Counted from the first letter of the stretch, positions 44,013 through 54,076 are shown. The stretch: 64,000 bases of DNA from Gammaproteobacteria bacterium (GCA_013289615.1 JABCZO010000002.1:62001-126000), one strand, 5' to 3'. The notes: generated by a model from the sequence alone, not told the origin. Made by a program: numbers and translations.

Positions 44013-44732
44013 TCATGGCTTTAACAAGACGAATAGAAGGTCGGGCGTAAGGACAGGGTGACCGCCGCCCATCAGTACTTTCGTGATCACGGGATACGCC
44101 ACAGCGCGTGTCGTGGACACCAGCATTCGTCTTAGGAAAGAGGCTGCCCCACCACCGTGCAGCGGCAGCACCGGGGAACGAACAGATGCTACCGTAAATC
44201 CTGTCCATCCGGCCAGCTGCCGAATGGCGGAGGAACCGAGCACAGTTCTATGCGTCAAGTCCCCGTGCTGGACCGCTCGCGCGAACGGACTATCCCCCGA
44301 AGGAACGCGCCCGACAACGCGGCCACCTTTACGCAGACATTCACGACAGTCCTCCAGCGTCTGTCGCAGAACTCCGGCCTCGAGGTGCTCGAACACATCG
44401 AACGCGACCACCAGGTCCGCTGAAGTGCTGCCTGCCACCCTCGTCAGTGGCTGACCTGAAAGAGCTACATCAAACCCAGCGTCGCGCCCTGTCTGCACTA
44501 GGTCTGGTATGGCCTCAACGCCCAGGTAGCGAGCGCCCGCCGCGCTTGCCCACGCGGCAAACGCACCGTTACCAAACCCCAGCTCAATAACCCTCACATT
44601 CGCTAACGATGGAAATCCACAGCGTCCGAGTTCCTTGGCGAAGTAAACCGCGGACTCCGCATTACACTTGCCAAAATCCTCGGATGCCCACCCCTTCCAG
44701 TCTCGATAAGCCTCGTAACCCCCATCGGTCAT
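44013..44732 (-). CDS. Class I SAM-dependent methyltransferase
   Basis: The 239-aa protein has motif I RVIELGFGNGAFAAWASAAG, the acidic ribose contact in YLGVEAIPDLV, ADLVVAFDVFEHLEAGVLRQ and GGRVVGRVPSGDSPF. This pattern fits Methyltransf_23-like enzymes of polysaccharide clusters. It starts MTDGGYEAYRDWKGWASEDF. Its ATG overlaps the stop of the upstream CgeB-like gene (4 bases), so the pair is co-translated. A sugar O-methylation role is inferred from context. Confidence 0.88.
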   Translation of the reverse strand: MTDGGYEAYRDWKGWASEDFGKCNAESAVYFAKELGRCGFPSLANVRVIELGFGNGAFAAWASAAGARYLGVEAIPDLVQTGRDAGFDVALSGQPLTRVAGSTSADLVVAFDVFEHLEAGVLRQTLEDCRECLRKGGRVVGRVPSGDSPFARAVQHGDLTHRTVLGSSAIRQLAGWTGFTVASVRSPVLPLHGGGAASFLRRMLVSTTRAVAYPVITKVLMGGGHPVLTPDLLFVLLKP

Positions 44733-45811
44733 CGAGTAAGCCTTGCATTTCGGGCCTGCCGAACATGGTCGAGCACTTGTAGGGCACGAGATGGAATCGA
44801 GTAGTCTGGCACTGCGCGTGCATGGGCAGCCGCGGCAAAGGCGCGCCGCTCAGATTCCCGCGGTAGGTAGTGCATCACCAAGGACGCCAGCTCCTCGGAG
44901 TCGTTCCACATGGGGACCTCGCTGGCCTCGTCGTACACAATACGAGCGAAAGATGTCCGCTTGTGGAGGAAGAAACAGTGTGCCGCGGCCAGCTCATAGG
45001 TGCGCGTCGAGTCCTCATCGCCCGGCTGACGCTGGTTGGCAATCACGACACGTGTATGGACTGGCGCTATGGCGATCTTTCCATCTCGCAAGAACTTCGT
45101 GTAGCTCCTGCCGTGCATAGGACCAAGAAACTCCCAGTCTTCGGGAAAATTAGTTTTTCGGGTCGTCCATCCTGGGCCGGCGACCCTAACCTTTAAGCGA
45201 ACGTTCGACGTTGCTCGCGCAAAGCCTCGGAGAAGCTGATCATATTCCTCCCTCCAATTCGCCGCTACGACTACGTCGAACGGCTGTTCACGCGGCGGCT
45301 CATCCCATAGATGTACGGCTGGATCGTAGCCATGCGGAACGCAGACGCACCGATTGGTGTAACCATATGTCTTACACCATGCATCTGGATGATATGGCTT
45401 GGTCGAGATAACCAAGTCATACGATCCCATCGCCATGCGAAGCGCATCGCCGTAAGCATTCGGCGAATGGTCAGGAAATACGTTGACCGTAAACACACCT
45501 CTCGTCTTTGCCTTCTGGATGAAATCGTTGCTGACGCCGGTGCCCTTGTAGACAATCAACACGTCTGGCTCGAGGCTTTCCAATTTGCTTTGGACCGCGA
45601 TCTCCAACTCTTTGCGATGGAATGACCTAAGTGCACGATTGATCGCTCGCAGCTGGATACTGCGATGCTTCGGAAGGTAATGATCCTCGCATACATCGTC
45701 AATCTCAACGCCTTCGCATCGCGACAGCGCTTCTCGCATCGATCGGGCAGAAGAGCCGTTCCAACTCTCGCCAACGAACAAAATGCTTACTTCGTGACCC
45801 GCACGCTTCAT
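44729..45811 (-). CDS. CgeB-like glycosyltransferase
   Basis: The 360-aa protein from ATG 45811 (MKRAGHEVSILFVGESWNGS) fits the CgeB/Glyco_trans_1_2 family. PDVLIVYKGTGVSNDFI lies in the N-terminal domain. VNVFPDHSPNAYGDALR, CVCVPHGYDPAVHLWDEPPR, FDVVVAANWREEYDQLLRGF and GDEDSTRTYELAAAHCFFL mark the donor side. These proteins use nucleotide-sugars to modify polysaccharide or spore-coat components. ATG 45832 is an alternative start 7 codons upstream. It is coupled to the following methyltransferase. Confidence 0.85.
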   Translation of the reverse strand: MKRAGHEVSILFVGESWNGSSARSMREALSRCEGVEIDDVCEDHYLPKHRSIQLRAINRALRSFHRKELEIAVQSKLESLEPDVLIVYKGTGVSNDFIQKAKTRGVFTVNVFPDHSPNAYGDALRMAMGSYDLVISTKPYHPDAWCKTYGYTNRCVCVPHGYDPAVHLWDEPPREQPFDVVVAANWREEYDQLLRGFARATSNVRLKVRVAGPGWTTRKTNFPEDWEFLGPMHGRSYTKFLRDGKIAIAPVHTRVVIANQRQPGDEDSTRTYELAAAHCFFLHKRTSFARIVYDEASEVPMWNDSEELASLVMHYLPRESERRAFAAAAHARAVPDYSIPSRALQVLDHVRQARNARLTR

Positions 45812-45839
45812 ACTTTGCCTATTGGACGCCACGGTTGAT

Positions 45840-45992
45840 CATTGGAAATGGGGAGCAGCGCACTCGCTCCGCACTACGGAACCAAGGTGCGCCGGGCGTG
45901 GTGGACGCAGCTCGGCGGTATTTGACTGCAGTAAACCTGGAAAAATTTGCCGTAAGTACGCTTACGCCGGCGTTGAGAATAGGCAACCTATC
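45840..45992 (-). pseudogene. N-terminal echo of an aldo/keto reductase
   Basis: After the GMC oxidoreductase stop the minus strand has MDRLPILNAGVSVLT, resembling the start of the reductase at 48520 (MDKLLIPNSSVAISRLG). Similarity soon fades. The spacing to the preceding oxidoreductase end is like that at 48.5 kb, so this is probably the stump of a duplicated oxidoreductase-reductase pair. Confidence 0.4.
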
Positions 45993-45997
45993 CATGG

Positions 45998-47542
45998 TTA
46001 TTGGATACTTGCAAGGAGCCTCGTAGCGATAGCTAAGGCCGTTAACGTGCAGTTAGCGTGACTCGAGGACGGAAGGACCGCCGCCCCTGCCACCCAAACA
46101 TTACTCGTGCCCCAGACCCGGCAGTCGCTGGTGACGACGCCCGTGCCAGGCGATGCCGACATTCGAATGCCGCCGCATTGGTGGTATGTATCACCTAAGC
46201 TATCTATGAAAGCCACGTCCCGCCTTTGAAGGGCAGGATCAATACTCAGCTCGGCAAGTCCACGGCTTCTCAGATACGCATCCGACTCAGCGGCGAGTTG
46301 ATATATCGCATCGATTTCTCTTCCATCACACCTCCAATCGACAGCGACAGGGACCAGACCATCCATCGCGCGATCCGCATCTTGCAATCGGATCCTGGAG
46401 CTTGCGATGGGAATCTGCTCCGCCTGCACATTGAACATAACGCTGCGGTCAAACAGCGCGAAAATCCTCCGATTTCGCACGTACCGTGAAACGATTGGGA
46501 GCAGTGAACGGCCAACAGCGAAAACGTCGTTTATACGAGATGTGGCTGACGAAAATGCCAAGCCTGACCGAAGTCCGCGAATCGTTCTCTTAATGTTCCC
46601 AACGTTCTCCGAGACGCTTGAATCAAAGGCGAAGATACCGCAAGCCCCGCTTGGCAATGACTGCCGAAGTGCGCGTGATAGCGTCAATTTGGGCTGCAGT
46701 TTAATGCCATTGACCCAGCCATTTTCAAAATAGTCTCTGAAGCGCTTTTCATCCAGGATTGACACCTTTGCGATCTTGCCACCCAAATGATCCTGAAAGT
46801 AGAGTCCGATATTGTCGTTAGAGGCCCAAGGAACCCTGCCATCCCTCTGTGTTGAGAGGAAAAACCGACTGGTGGCGACGGTTCCGGAAGCAAAGACGAA
46901 TCTTTTTGATCTTATCCTTAGGTTCCGGCCGCTGGCTGATTTGCAGTGAAGAAATCGAGCGTTCTCTCCGTCGAATTCACAACCATTGGCAGTAAGATTT
47001 ACTATGATACGGATTGACGGGTCCGATTGAATTAAGCTTTTGTATAGGGTGGCAAAATTTGGCTGATGGAGCCAGTAAGTGAAAAAGCGCTCGACTGATC
47101 CGGGCGCCTCAGTTTCGCCACCGAACTTCTGTCGATAGAAAGCCATTGACGCCGGGCTTCCGATGGCGAGGCGCTGGTATACGACTCGATAGTGCTTTTG
47201 CAACTCCTCGTATGAGAGCGGCCAAACTGCACCGGGTGGCTCAAGGTCTGCGTGGCTGAATTCAGCAAGTTGTCCGCCCCAAAGCGAACTTGTCCCGCCA
47301 AGACCTGCGGCTCGGCCAAGATGCACGCCCTCATGCGGCTTTCCGACGCTCGTCGATGTAAAGGAATTCAGAGAGGTACTTGCAACTCTCGGGCCAGCCT
47401 CTACAAGGATTATGTTGGAGGCCTTTTTGGCCTCCGCTAATGCGGCTGCCAAATAAAGGCCGACGGTTCCGGCGCCGATGATGACGAGTTCCGATGATAA
47501 GTCACCGGGCACGTCCTCCGTAAGATTAGCGTCAAGCAGCAT
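45998..47542 (-). CDS. GMC family FAD-dependent oxidoreductase
   Basis: The 514-aa protein has the N-terminal FAD motif LVIIGAGTVGLYLAAALAEA, then HLGRAAGLGGTSSLWGGQL and the GMC C-terminal domain (YHQCGGIRMSASPGTGVVTS, CRVWGTSNVWVAGAAVLPSS, HANCTLTALAIATRLL). GMC enzymes oxidise alcohols or sugars; members in polysaccharide loci are believed to act on nucleotide sugars or glycosides, and no substrate can be assigned here. It lies just downstream of a broken aldo/keto reductase on the same strand, suggesting a former redox pair. No signal peptide is visible. Confidence 0.88.
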   Translation of the reverse strand: MLLDANLTEDVPGDLSSELVIIGAGTVGLYLAAALAEAKKASNIILVEAGPRVASTSLNSFTSTSVGKPHEGVHLGRAAGLGGTSSLWGGQLAEFSHADLEPPGAVWPLSYEELQKHYRVVYQRLAIGSPASMAFYRQKFGGETEAPGSVERFFTYWLHQPNFATLYKSLIQSDPSIRIIVNLTANGCEFDGENARFLHCKSASGRNLRIRSKRFVFASGTVATSRFFLSTQRDGRVPWASNDNIGLYFQDHLGGKIAKVSILDEKRFRDYFENGWVNGIKLQPKLTLSRALRQSLPSGACGIFAFDSSVSENVGNIKRTIRGLRSGLAFSSATSRINDVFAVGRSLLPIVSRYVRNRRIFALFDRSVMFNVQAEQIPIASSRIRLQDADRAMDGLVPVAVDWRCDGREIDAIYQLAAESDAYLRSRGLAELSIDPALQRRDVAFIDSLGDTYHQCGGIRMSASPGTGVVTSDCRVWGTSNVWVAGAAVLPSSSHANCTLTALAIATRLLASIQ

Positions 47543-47674
47543 GCTTATTTGGGCCTGAATATGTCGGCCTTTGAGAGAGGCAAGACCAGCGGTCTCGCCA
47601 TCATCGCCGTCAATTTCCCAGAAGCGTTAGTGTAGCATTTCGTGGCCGCGGGATAGGAATTAGAGGTGCGGTCC

Positions 47675-48520
47675 TCATACCACTCCGCGGCACATCTCCG
47701 ATATCTGATGTATTTGGTGCTTAGAGCTGGCAGAGAAGATAACAGCCGAGGCAGGATGCCTCTCCAACGCTCGCGCGATCAAATTTCCCGCGCTCACGTG
47801 TATATTGTCTTTAATGTGACTCTGCAGTCCAAACCGTACCACCCCATGGTAGATTCGAATCTTGTCATGGCTGGGAAAGGTCGGAGAGTCGCGCGAAAAC
47901 CTGCACTGTACCACCGTACCAAACGAGATAGGGTCGTTCGGCAATGCGCCGAACGCAAGGCCAAAGGCTTTGATGACTCCATCGTTCCGAAGTGAGAGAA
48001 AGACGTCACGGAGTTCATCCGTAATCTCAATAGCTTCGGGCTCATGTAGCAGATACAAGTCGATTGCCGTGCGGCGCAAGCGACGCAGACTCTCCTCCAC
48101 CTCGCGTAATACTTCGTCCCGATGAATTTGCCGTTTGACGATCGGCGCACTTGTCAGGACTGGCTTCGCCGCAAGTCGAAGTAGTCTGGACTTGACGGCC
48201 GGTACGTGGGCAAGAAGTGGACGTATAGTGCCTCGGTATAGTGGACCAAACGCTCTTTTTGCAGCGGAGTTTGGTCTCGTGTAGCGAGGTATTCCTATTT
48301 TTGTCGCTATCGTAATGTCGCGGACATCGCCAATAACCTCTCCGAGGACGCTCTCCGAACCATAGGCTGGTGCCGTGTCGAAGTGCCTAATGCCGCAGCT
48401 AATGGCAGCTTAAATGAGCGCCGCTGCTTGTCGTAGCTCTCTGCCACCGAAAATGCGGGCACAGCCAAATCCCAATCGCGATATGGCTACGGACGAATTG
48501 GGAATAAGTAACTTATCCAT
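47675..48520 (-). pseudogene. Aldo/keto reductase with one premature stop
   Basis: From ATG 48520 the frame reads MDKLLIPNSSVAISRLGFGC, RELRQAAALI, then TAA (48412-48410), then AAISCGIRHFDTAPAYGSES and DITIATKIGIP. It continues in the same frame through LRRLRRTAIDLYLLHEPEAI to the C-terminus. The catalytic Asp and Tyr are present in FDTAPAYG. Removing the single stop (probably GAA to TAA) restores a reductase of about 281 aa. Either a recent nonsense mutation or a sequencing error would explain it. Confidence 0.85.
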
Positions 48521-48521
48521 A

Positions 48522-49028
48522 CTATTGGAGGTGCGGAAGGAGCCTTGTAGCGATAGCTAAGGTCGTCAATTTCGCAGACGCGTTAGGGTAGCATTTCGTC
48601 GTCGCACCACGATAGCAATTATAGCTGCCTGCGGGGAAGATTAATGAGGCTCGACCTGTATGAAAAGCGCTGTCAACTGTATCCGTCCGAACGTTGGCCG
48701 CGTATACCTCGCTTAACTGGTCGACATTTACAAAGCCCAGAAATGTTACAGGGAGATCTTCTGCCTCGGCGCGCATCTTGATTGCCGCCAGATCTGTACC
48801 GTCGCCTGCAACAATAAAGCGGATCCGATTGGCCGGATCCAACGACTTGAGCAGCGCAGCACCGTCGAGAATATCCCCCGTACGTTTTCGTTCGCTCACT
48901 TTGCCGACGGTGAGAACTACCAAATCTGTATCAGCGACTCCCAATGCCGGGCGGATTGTATTGCGCAGGTGCTGGCGACGCCCACGGACTTGCCGGTACA
49001 ACTCCTCGTCTACATATGACAGCTGCAA
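48522..49028 (-). pseudogene. Chimeric debris: GT4 segment joined to a GMC oxidoreductase C-terminus
   Basis: The reading frame joins two unrelated pieces. DEELYRQVRGRRQHLRNTIR through LGFVNVDQLSEVYA copies residues about 195-300 of the GT4 at 42641-43876. The end, KLTTLAIATRLLPHLQ, copies the C-terminus of the GMC protein (TLTALAIATRLLASIQ). It is not a functional gene. It records a duplication of GT4, GMC and reductase followed by deletion. Confidence 0.85.
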
Positions 49029-49082
49029 ACAGACGGGGCATTTTTATCCACAATATACAAATAGACCAGGTAGAAACCGGCG

Positions 49083-50712
49083 GCGCGGTCAACGTCTTGC
49101 GAATAATCGAAATAGCCCCAAGAGCACTAGCACGATGATGACGGGTCCCGCAACGTCGACGAGCCACATGCCGTCCGAACGCAAGCCCGCACTAATTCCC
49201 ATGAAGGCGAGGGGGTACATCACAACCGCGCGCCTTGCTACGACCGAACGCGCGATAGCCGAGTAGGCTCGGAGGGAAAGACCGTAAGTGACGGAGGCCA
49301 GCAGGACGCCGAACCACCCCAGGATGTAGTACCCGTCGACGAACACTCCGACGCCGACCGAACTACCGCGAAACCCTGTGACCTTCTCGTACAGATCCTC
49401 GCCGGCATTACTCATGATCGGCTTGCCAGGAAATACCAACCTTGGGACGAAGATCCACATGGCGCGACCCAGATCGCCGCTGCCGCGCCCCTGATCATGC
49501 AAGTCCACGGCGGCCTGCTGAGACGACAGGTAATTCAGGCGCGACCACCACGATCCGGCGATCTCTTGCTGTCTGTGATGGGATTCGCCGCCGGTGAAGT
49601 AAGTGACGGCAATGTCGAAGCGCTGCGTGAGGGTGGCGGGCGCAGGTTGACCTCTTCCTCGATAGACCAACTCGTTCCTGCCGAAGTCGATCATAGGGCC
49701 GATCAGCGCGTAAATCACGAAACCCACCAATACAGTGAATAATAGATTGCGCAGCTGCCGCCGGCGAAAATAGTTCCCAAGCCCAGCCGCGATGATGACA
49801 ATGAGAACTTCGGTCTTGTTGAACATCAGGAGTCCGGTTGTCACTTCGGTCAGGAGCAGTAGCTTGGCTAGCACGCCGATCCACCGTGGGCCGACATCCT
49901 TGTAGATCCAGCCGACGAGTATTGCGATCACAAGCAATCTCGCCAACTCATGGATTGCCCCGGCCGGAACGCTCTCCGTCAGACTCAGTTCGAACGGCAC
50001 CACGAACAGATACTTCGCTACCATGCCGATGAGGAGGAACACGACGAAGACTCGCACCGGAGACACTCTTGCCCATCGCCGCGCCGCCGCATCCGCCACA
50101 TTGGCCAAAGACGGAAATCTAGAGAAACAATACGCAAGTCCCGTCAATCCAATACCGATGAAATTGAGTCCCATCAGCCACATGGACTGCGTTGCATTGA
50201 CCCAATACCAGGATCTCGAGAAGTCGGCGGCCTCCGCCGGGCCGATGACGAACAGCAACGGTCCGAAGGCGTAATACACCGCGCAGGAAATCGCAAGAAA
50301 TAGTCCACTCTCGTACAGGATTCCGGCCGGCTCTGCCGCTAGGGTGCGGTAGACAAGATACCCGAGCATCGTCAGACTGACGATGCAAAACGGCGCGAGC
50401 CACCACCATGCACTCGGAGCGACGAAAGATGCGAATTCGAGCGCAAAGAGTCCGAGAAAGAGATGGGCACCAAAAACCGCTACACCCAATCGCCGGAAGC
50501 ATGGCCGAAGCAATTGCGCCCTTGGCCACCAGCCTCGCTGACGGACAGCAACGCCCGTGCGCTGTCCAACTTTTCGGCGCGACTCGATCGTTGCAGCATT
50601 GGCTGCTTCGTTCGGGCGATCAATCAAGCTCTTACGACCTCGGCAAGCGACGAAATGCGTCTCACGGCCCAGACTGGGACAGCTGAGTCGGTGTAATGAA
50701 GCTCCCCTTTTA
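49083..50712. repeat. Large direct repeat, left copy (about 1.6 kb)
   Basis: This block is highly similar to 61832-63455 in the same orientation. It covers the whole Wzy-like gene plus about 85 bases upstream. Similarity starts at TTGCGAATAATCG-type sequence and ends at the block GAAGCTCCCCTTTTA in both copies. Beyond these points the sequences differ completely. Confidence 0.9.
49089..50627 (-). CDS. Multi-pass membrane protein, Wzy-like polysaccharide polymerase candidate (copy 1)
   Basis: The 512-aa protein has about 11 hydrophobic segments (for example FLGLFALEFASFVAPSAWWW, LLLLTEVTTGLLMFNK, VYPLAFMGI-type helices) and one large loop (GRGQPAPATLTQRFDIAVTY, then TGGESHHRQQEIAGSWWSRL). This is the usual shape of O-antigen polymerases, which are poorly conserved, so the call rests on topology and the Wzx, WecA and glycosyltransferase context. 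The first 50 residues are basic and unlike the rest; compared with copy 2 there is one base more in an A-run near 50471, so the true N-terminus is uncertain. Confidence 0.7.
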   Translation of the reverse strand: MIDRPNEAANAATIESRRKVGQRTGVAVRQRGWWPRAQLLRPCFRRLGVAVFGAHLFLGLFALEFASFVAPSAWWWLAPFCIVSLTMLGYLVYRTLAAEPAGILYESGLFLAISCAVYYAFGPLLFVIGPAEAADFSRSWYWVNATQSMWLMGLNFIGIGLTGLAYCFSRFPSLANVADAAARRWARVSPVRVFVVFLLIGMVAKYLFVVPFELSLTESVPAGAIHELARLLVIAILVGWIYKDVGPRWIGVLAKLLLLTEVTTGLLMFNKTEVLIVIIAAGLGNYFRRRQLRNLLFTVLVGFVIYALIGPMIDFGRNELVYRGRGQPAPATLTQRFDIAVTYFTGGESHHRQQEIAGSWWSRLNYLSSQQAAVDLHDQGRGSGDLGRAMWIFVPRLVFPGKPIMSNAGEDLYEKVTGFRGSSVGVGVFVDGYYILGWFGVLLASVTYGLSLRAYSAIARSVVARRAVVMYPLAFMGISAGLRSDGMWLVDVAGPVIIVLVLLGLFRLFARR

Positions 50713-50779
50713 TCTTATTGCTCCCACACCGCCAATACACCACCCCGTGAAGCCACCAGTCACCCGCGCGGGCATCCTC

Positions 50780-50895
50780 CCCAATTCTTGTCGATCGAGG
50801 ATGCGAGGAGCAAAATCGAGGCGTGGCGGATCGATTACAACCTCCATCGCCCGCACAGCTCACTGTGTCACCTGACGTCCACGGAGTATCTGTAA
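50780..50895 (+). pseudogene. C-terminal remnant of IS3-family OrfB
   Basis: The frame reads FLSIEDARSKIEAWRIDYNL then HRPHSSLCHLTSTEYL, the standard IS3 transposase end (AR..IE.WR.DYN..RPHSSLG.LTP.E). Nothing upstream of it is recognisable. The remainder of 50713-51019 is noncoding. Confidence 0.8.
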
Positions 50896-51019
50896 CGGTC
50901 AGGACATGAGGACCACGAAGGCGCGATTTTCCAGCTCTAGATCGGACAAAAGCGGGACCAAGAACAAACCCAGGACTTTACGAGCTTATCCCCGGCACTA
51001 AATCTGGGTGCAGGTCATA

Positions 51020-51793
51020 ATGGCAAAACGCTTCACACGTCCGTCCGCGCATTTCCTCTTTCGACTAAGTAACTTAGTGGAGCGCACTTCAGCGCATGCA
51101 CAAGGGAAAGGCTACGGCACCTCAACCATTAAACAGGAAGTGAACCTTGTCCACAGAGTATTGGGGAGACGTCCTCGGCTTGCAATTGATATTGGCGGAA
51201 ATATCGGCGATTACACGGCAGAACTTTTGACAAAGACTCCAGACCTCGAAATACACATGTTTGAACCGTCCTCTACAAATATTGATAAGCTAAAAACGCG
51301 CTTTTCCGCCGACAACAATGTAACGCTCGTACCATATGCCGTTTCAAATTCAGTTGGGTCCGCAACTCTGTTTTCCGACAAACCTGGATCTGGATTAGGT
51401 AGTCTGATTAAGAGAAAACTTGACCACTTCGGTATTGAATTTGACTTTTCAGAAACTGTAACCACTCTACGATTTGAGGAATATTGGAATGAGCAACTTC
51501 ATCGGCGGAATATCGATATTGTGAAGATGGATATTGAAGGCCACGAGCTCGCCGCTTTGCAGGGATTTGGGGAGGCTATTCGAGCAACCAGTGTTCTTCA
51601 GTTTGAGTTCGGCGGTTGCAACATAGACACAAGAACGTTCTTTCAAGACTTCTGGTATTTTTTCGATGACAATGGCTTCGAAATATACCGAATAACTCCC
51701 CTGGGTCTAGAGAGCATTGAACGCTATCGGGAAAGCGACGAATTCTTCGCAACTACTAACTTTATTGGGGCCAATCGGCAGCCAATATCATGA
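51020..51793 (+). CDS. FkbM family SAM-dependent methyltransferase
   Basis: The 257-aa protein from ATG 51020 (MAKRFTRPSAHFLFRLSNLV) has motif I LAIDIGGNIGDYTAELLTK, the acidic loop MFEPSSTNIDKLK, VTLVPYAVSNSVGSATLF and DIVKMDIEGHELAALQGFG, as expected of FkbM enzymes that O-methylate sugars or lipids. It is clearly more AT-rich than its neighbours, hinting at a foreign origin. ATG 51008 is an alternative start. An IS66 element is inserted 30 bases after its stop. Confidence 0.88.
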   Translation: MAKRFTRPSAHFLFRLSNLVERTSAHAQGKGYGTSTIKQEVNLVHRVLGRRPRLAIDIGGNIGDYTAELLTKTPDLEIHMFEPSSTNIDKLKTRFSADNNVTLVPYAVSNSVGSATLFSDKPGSGLGSLIKRKLDHFGIEFDFSETVTTLRFEEYWNEQLHRRNIDIVKMDIEGHELAALQGFGEAIRATSVLQFEFGGCNIDTRTFFQDFWYFFDDNGFEIYRITPLGLESIERYRESDEFFATTNFIGANRQPIS

Positions 51794-51834
51794 CTTGCTC
51801 CTGGCTGAATCTCGATCGCTTCGTAACCGTCCGC

Positions 51835-52116
51835 TCAGGGCCGTCTTGACTTGCGTCTTGGTGCCGGCTTGAACCCACCTGGCGGATTGACCTCGTCGAC
51901 CGTGATGCTGCTTTCCGCCGCCGTCTCGATGGCGCGGTCCAGTCGACCCAAGAGCTCGAGTAGGTTCTCCCCGTCACGTTGAGCGAGCATCGCGTAACAC
52001 AGGTGAGAGTCTGCAGCCGCAGCAACGCACCCGACGTCGGCACCGATGTCACCGATAGTGATGCTGCCGTGGTTTGCGATGAGCCACTCGATGTTAGAGA
52101 ACGTCGAGGAAGTCAG
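51835..52116 (-). CDS. IS66-associated small protein, 93 aa
   Basis: The open frame begins at CTG 52116, overlapping the tnpC stop, and reads [60 protein letters not shown] and ends [16 protein letters not shown]. Codon structure and the conserved look suggest a real passenger or accessory protein of the element, ending just inside the right inverted repeat. No ATG is available at the natural N-terminus, so translation by coupling from tnpC with a CTG start is proposed. The function is unknown. Confidence 0.5.
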   Translation of the reverse strand: MTSSTFSNIEWLIANHGSITIGDIGADVGCVAAAADSHLCYAMLAQRDGENLLELLGRLDRAIETAAESSITVDEVNPPGGFKPAPRRKSRRP

Positions 52117-53666
52117 GCCGCCAGCCTTGTGGTCGCCGGGGAGGCGAGGTGTACGTTCCACGGAAGCAACTCCTCGATGCGATTGATCGGATGTTCGGCG
52201 ATCTGCCCGATTACCTGACGCAGGTAGGCTTCCGGATCGAGCGCGTTGAGCTTCGCCGTCCCAATGAGCGTGTAAATCGCCGCGGCCCGCTCTCCGCCGT
52301 CGTCGGAGCCGGCGAAGAGCCAGTTCTTGCGCCCCAAGGCGACGGCACGCAGCGAGCGCTCGGCAGCGTTGTTGTCGGCCTCGAGTCGGCCGTCGTCGCG
52401 GTAGCGCGTCAGCGCGACCCAGTTCGAGAGCGCGTAGCGGATCGCCTTGGCAAGTTCGCTCTTCTTCGCCAGCGTGGTGGCTGTCGTGTGCAGCCACTCG
52501 TGCAGGGACTCAAGCTGCGGTCCCGCGCGCGCCTGGCGCACCACGCGTCGCTCATCGGGCAGTCGACCGCGGACATCGTCTTCGATCTCGTAGAGCCGTC
52601 CGATCCGCTCGAGCGCTTCCAGAGCGATCGGCGAGGCGAGCGAGACGTGGATGTCGTAGAACTTGCGGCGCACGTGCGCCCAGCAGGCCGCCTCCTGGAT
52701 TTTCTCGCCGTAGAGACGGTCAAAGCCGGCATAAGCATCCGCTTGCAGCACGCCGGTGAAGCTCGCCAAGTGCGCCCGAGGGCGCTCTCCCTTGCGATCC
52801 GGGCTATAGCGGAAGAACACCGCCGGTGCATCCTGGCTTCCCGCCGGCCGGTCATCGCGTACGTACGTCCACAGCCGCCCCTGCTTGGTGGTGCCACGGC
52901 CCGGACACAGCACCGGCACCGGAGTGTCATCGCCGTGGATCTTATGGGCCCCGAGGACGTAGCGGCCGATCGCGTTCACCAGAGGCTCGAGGAGCGCACT
53001 GGCACCGCCCACCCAGTCGGCAAGGGTCGATCGGTCCAGATCTATCCCCTCGCGGGCAAAGATCTGGCTCTGGCGATACAGCGGCAAGTGATCGGAATAC
53101 TTCGACACCAGCACGTGCGCGAGCAGTCCAGGACCGGCAAGGCCCCGCTCGATCGGCCGGCTCGGTGCGCCAGGCTGCACGATCTTCTGACAAGCGCTGC
53201 AGGAGAGCTTCGGCCGCACATGGCGGATCACCTTGAAGCGCGCCGGCACGTACTCGAGTATCTCGGAGACATCCTCCCCGAGCGCTCGCAGCTCCCCGCC
53301 ACAGGCGGGGCACGCACACGGGTTCTCGTGCACGATCTGCTCCCGGGGCAGCTGCTCGGGCAGCGGCCGGCGCACCGGCTTCTCGGCGGGCGGCTTCGGC
53401 GCCGGTCGCACCTGGGCGGGCTTGGCGGCAAGGCTCGCCTCCAAGTCCTCGATCGACAGCTGCATCTGAACGAGCTCGCGATCGAGCTGCTCGGAGGAAC
53501 GGCCGTACTTGATGCGCTTCAAGTAGGCGATCTGGAAGCGCAGCTTCTCGAGCTCGAGGTTCTTGAAAAGCAGGAGCGCTTCGGCGGCTTCGAGCTGGGC
53601 GCTGCGTTCGAGGATGATGCCCCTGAGGGCTTCGACATCGTTCGGAAGATCTGCCGCTTCAGGCAT
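52113..53666 (-). CDS. tnpC: IS66 transposase
   Basis: The 517-aa DDE transposase has an N-terminal coiled-coil leucine-rich segment ([20 protein letters not shown]), the [13 protein letters not shown] motif, a zinc-binding [20 protein letters not shown] and the catalytic core ([17 protein letters not shown] for the first Asp; [14 protein letters not shown] for the second; [20 protein letters not shown] with the Glu). A complete C-terminus is present. It catalyses transposition together with TnpA and TnpB. It is the third gene of the element and looks intact. Confidence 0.96.
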   Translation of the reverse strand: MPEAADLPNDVEALRGIILERSAQLEAAEALLLFKNLELEKLRFQIAYLKRIKYGRSSEQLDRELVQMQLSIEDLEASLAAKPAQVRPAPKPPAEKPVRRPLPEQLPREQIVHENPCACPACGGELRALGEDVSEILEYVPARFKVIRHVRPKLSCSACQKIVQPGAPSRPIERGLAGPGLLAHVLVSKYSDHLPLYRQSQIFAREGIDLDRSTLADWVGGASALLEPLVNAIGRYVLGAHKIHGDDTPVPVLCPGRGTTKQGRLWTYVRDDRPAGSQDAPAVFFRYSPDRKGERPRAHLASFTGVLQADAYAGFDRLYGEKIQEAACWAHVRRKFYDIHVSLASPIALEALERIGRLYEIEDDVRGRLPDERRVVRQARAGPQLESLHEWLHTTATTLAKKSELAKAIRYALSNWVALTRYRDDGRLEADNNAAERSLRAVALGRKNWLFAGSDDGGERAAAIYTLIGTAKLNALDPEAYLRQVIGQIAEHPINRIEELLPWNVHLASPATTRLAA

Positions 53667-53728
53667 GCGCCATTATATCAAGCTCAGCTGTATCTAGCGA
53701 GAGCTAAAGCCTATGAAATAAGGCCTTT

Positions 53729-54076
53729 CTACACCGCGACGTGCGGATCGTACGTGCGCTCGACGCGCCTCCAATCGATCCCTTCCAGAAGCATTGACAG
53801 TTGCGCGGCACTCAGCTCGACGGTACCGTGCGTGGCTTGCGGCCACACGAAGCGACCGCGCTCGAGCCGCTTCGCGAACAAACAAAATCCATCTCCCGAC
53901 CACCATAGGATCTTCACTCGGTCCCCTGCGCGGCCGCGAAAGACGAAGAGCTGCCCGCCGAATGGATCTTCGGCAAGGTGCGTCTGCACGAGCGCGGCGA
54001 GTCCATCGAAGCCCTTGCGCATGTCCGTCGCCCCGGCAGCGAGCCACACGTTCACGCCCGCAGGCAGCGCGATCAT
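53729..54076 (-). CDS. tnpB: IS66 accessory protein TnpB
   Basis: The 115-aa protein begins MIALPAGVNVWLAAGATDMR and contains KGFDGLAALVQTHLAEDPFG, LFVFRGRAGDRVKILWWSGD and FCLFAKRLERGRFVWP, the standard IS66 Orf2 sequence. It is needed for IS66 transposition, though its mechanism is not settled. It overlaps the tnpA stop by 4 bases. This IS66 TnpB is unrelated to the RNA-guided TnpB at 2518. Confidence 0.96.
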   Translation of the reverse strand: MIALPAGVNVWLAAGATDMRKGFDGLAALVQTHLAEDPFGGQLFVFRGRAGDRVKILWWSGDGFCLFAKRLERGRFVWPQATHGTVELSAAQLSMLLEGIDWRRVERTYDPHVAV

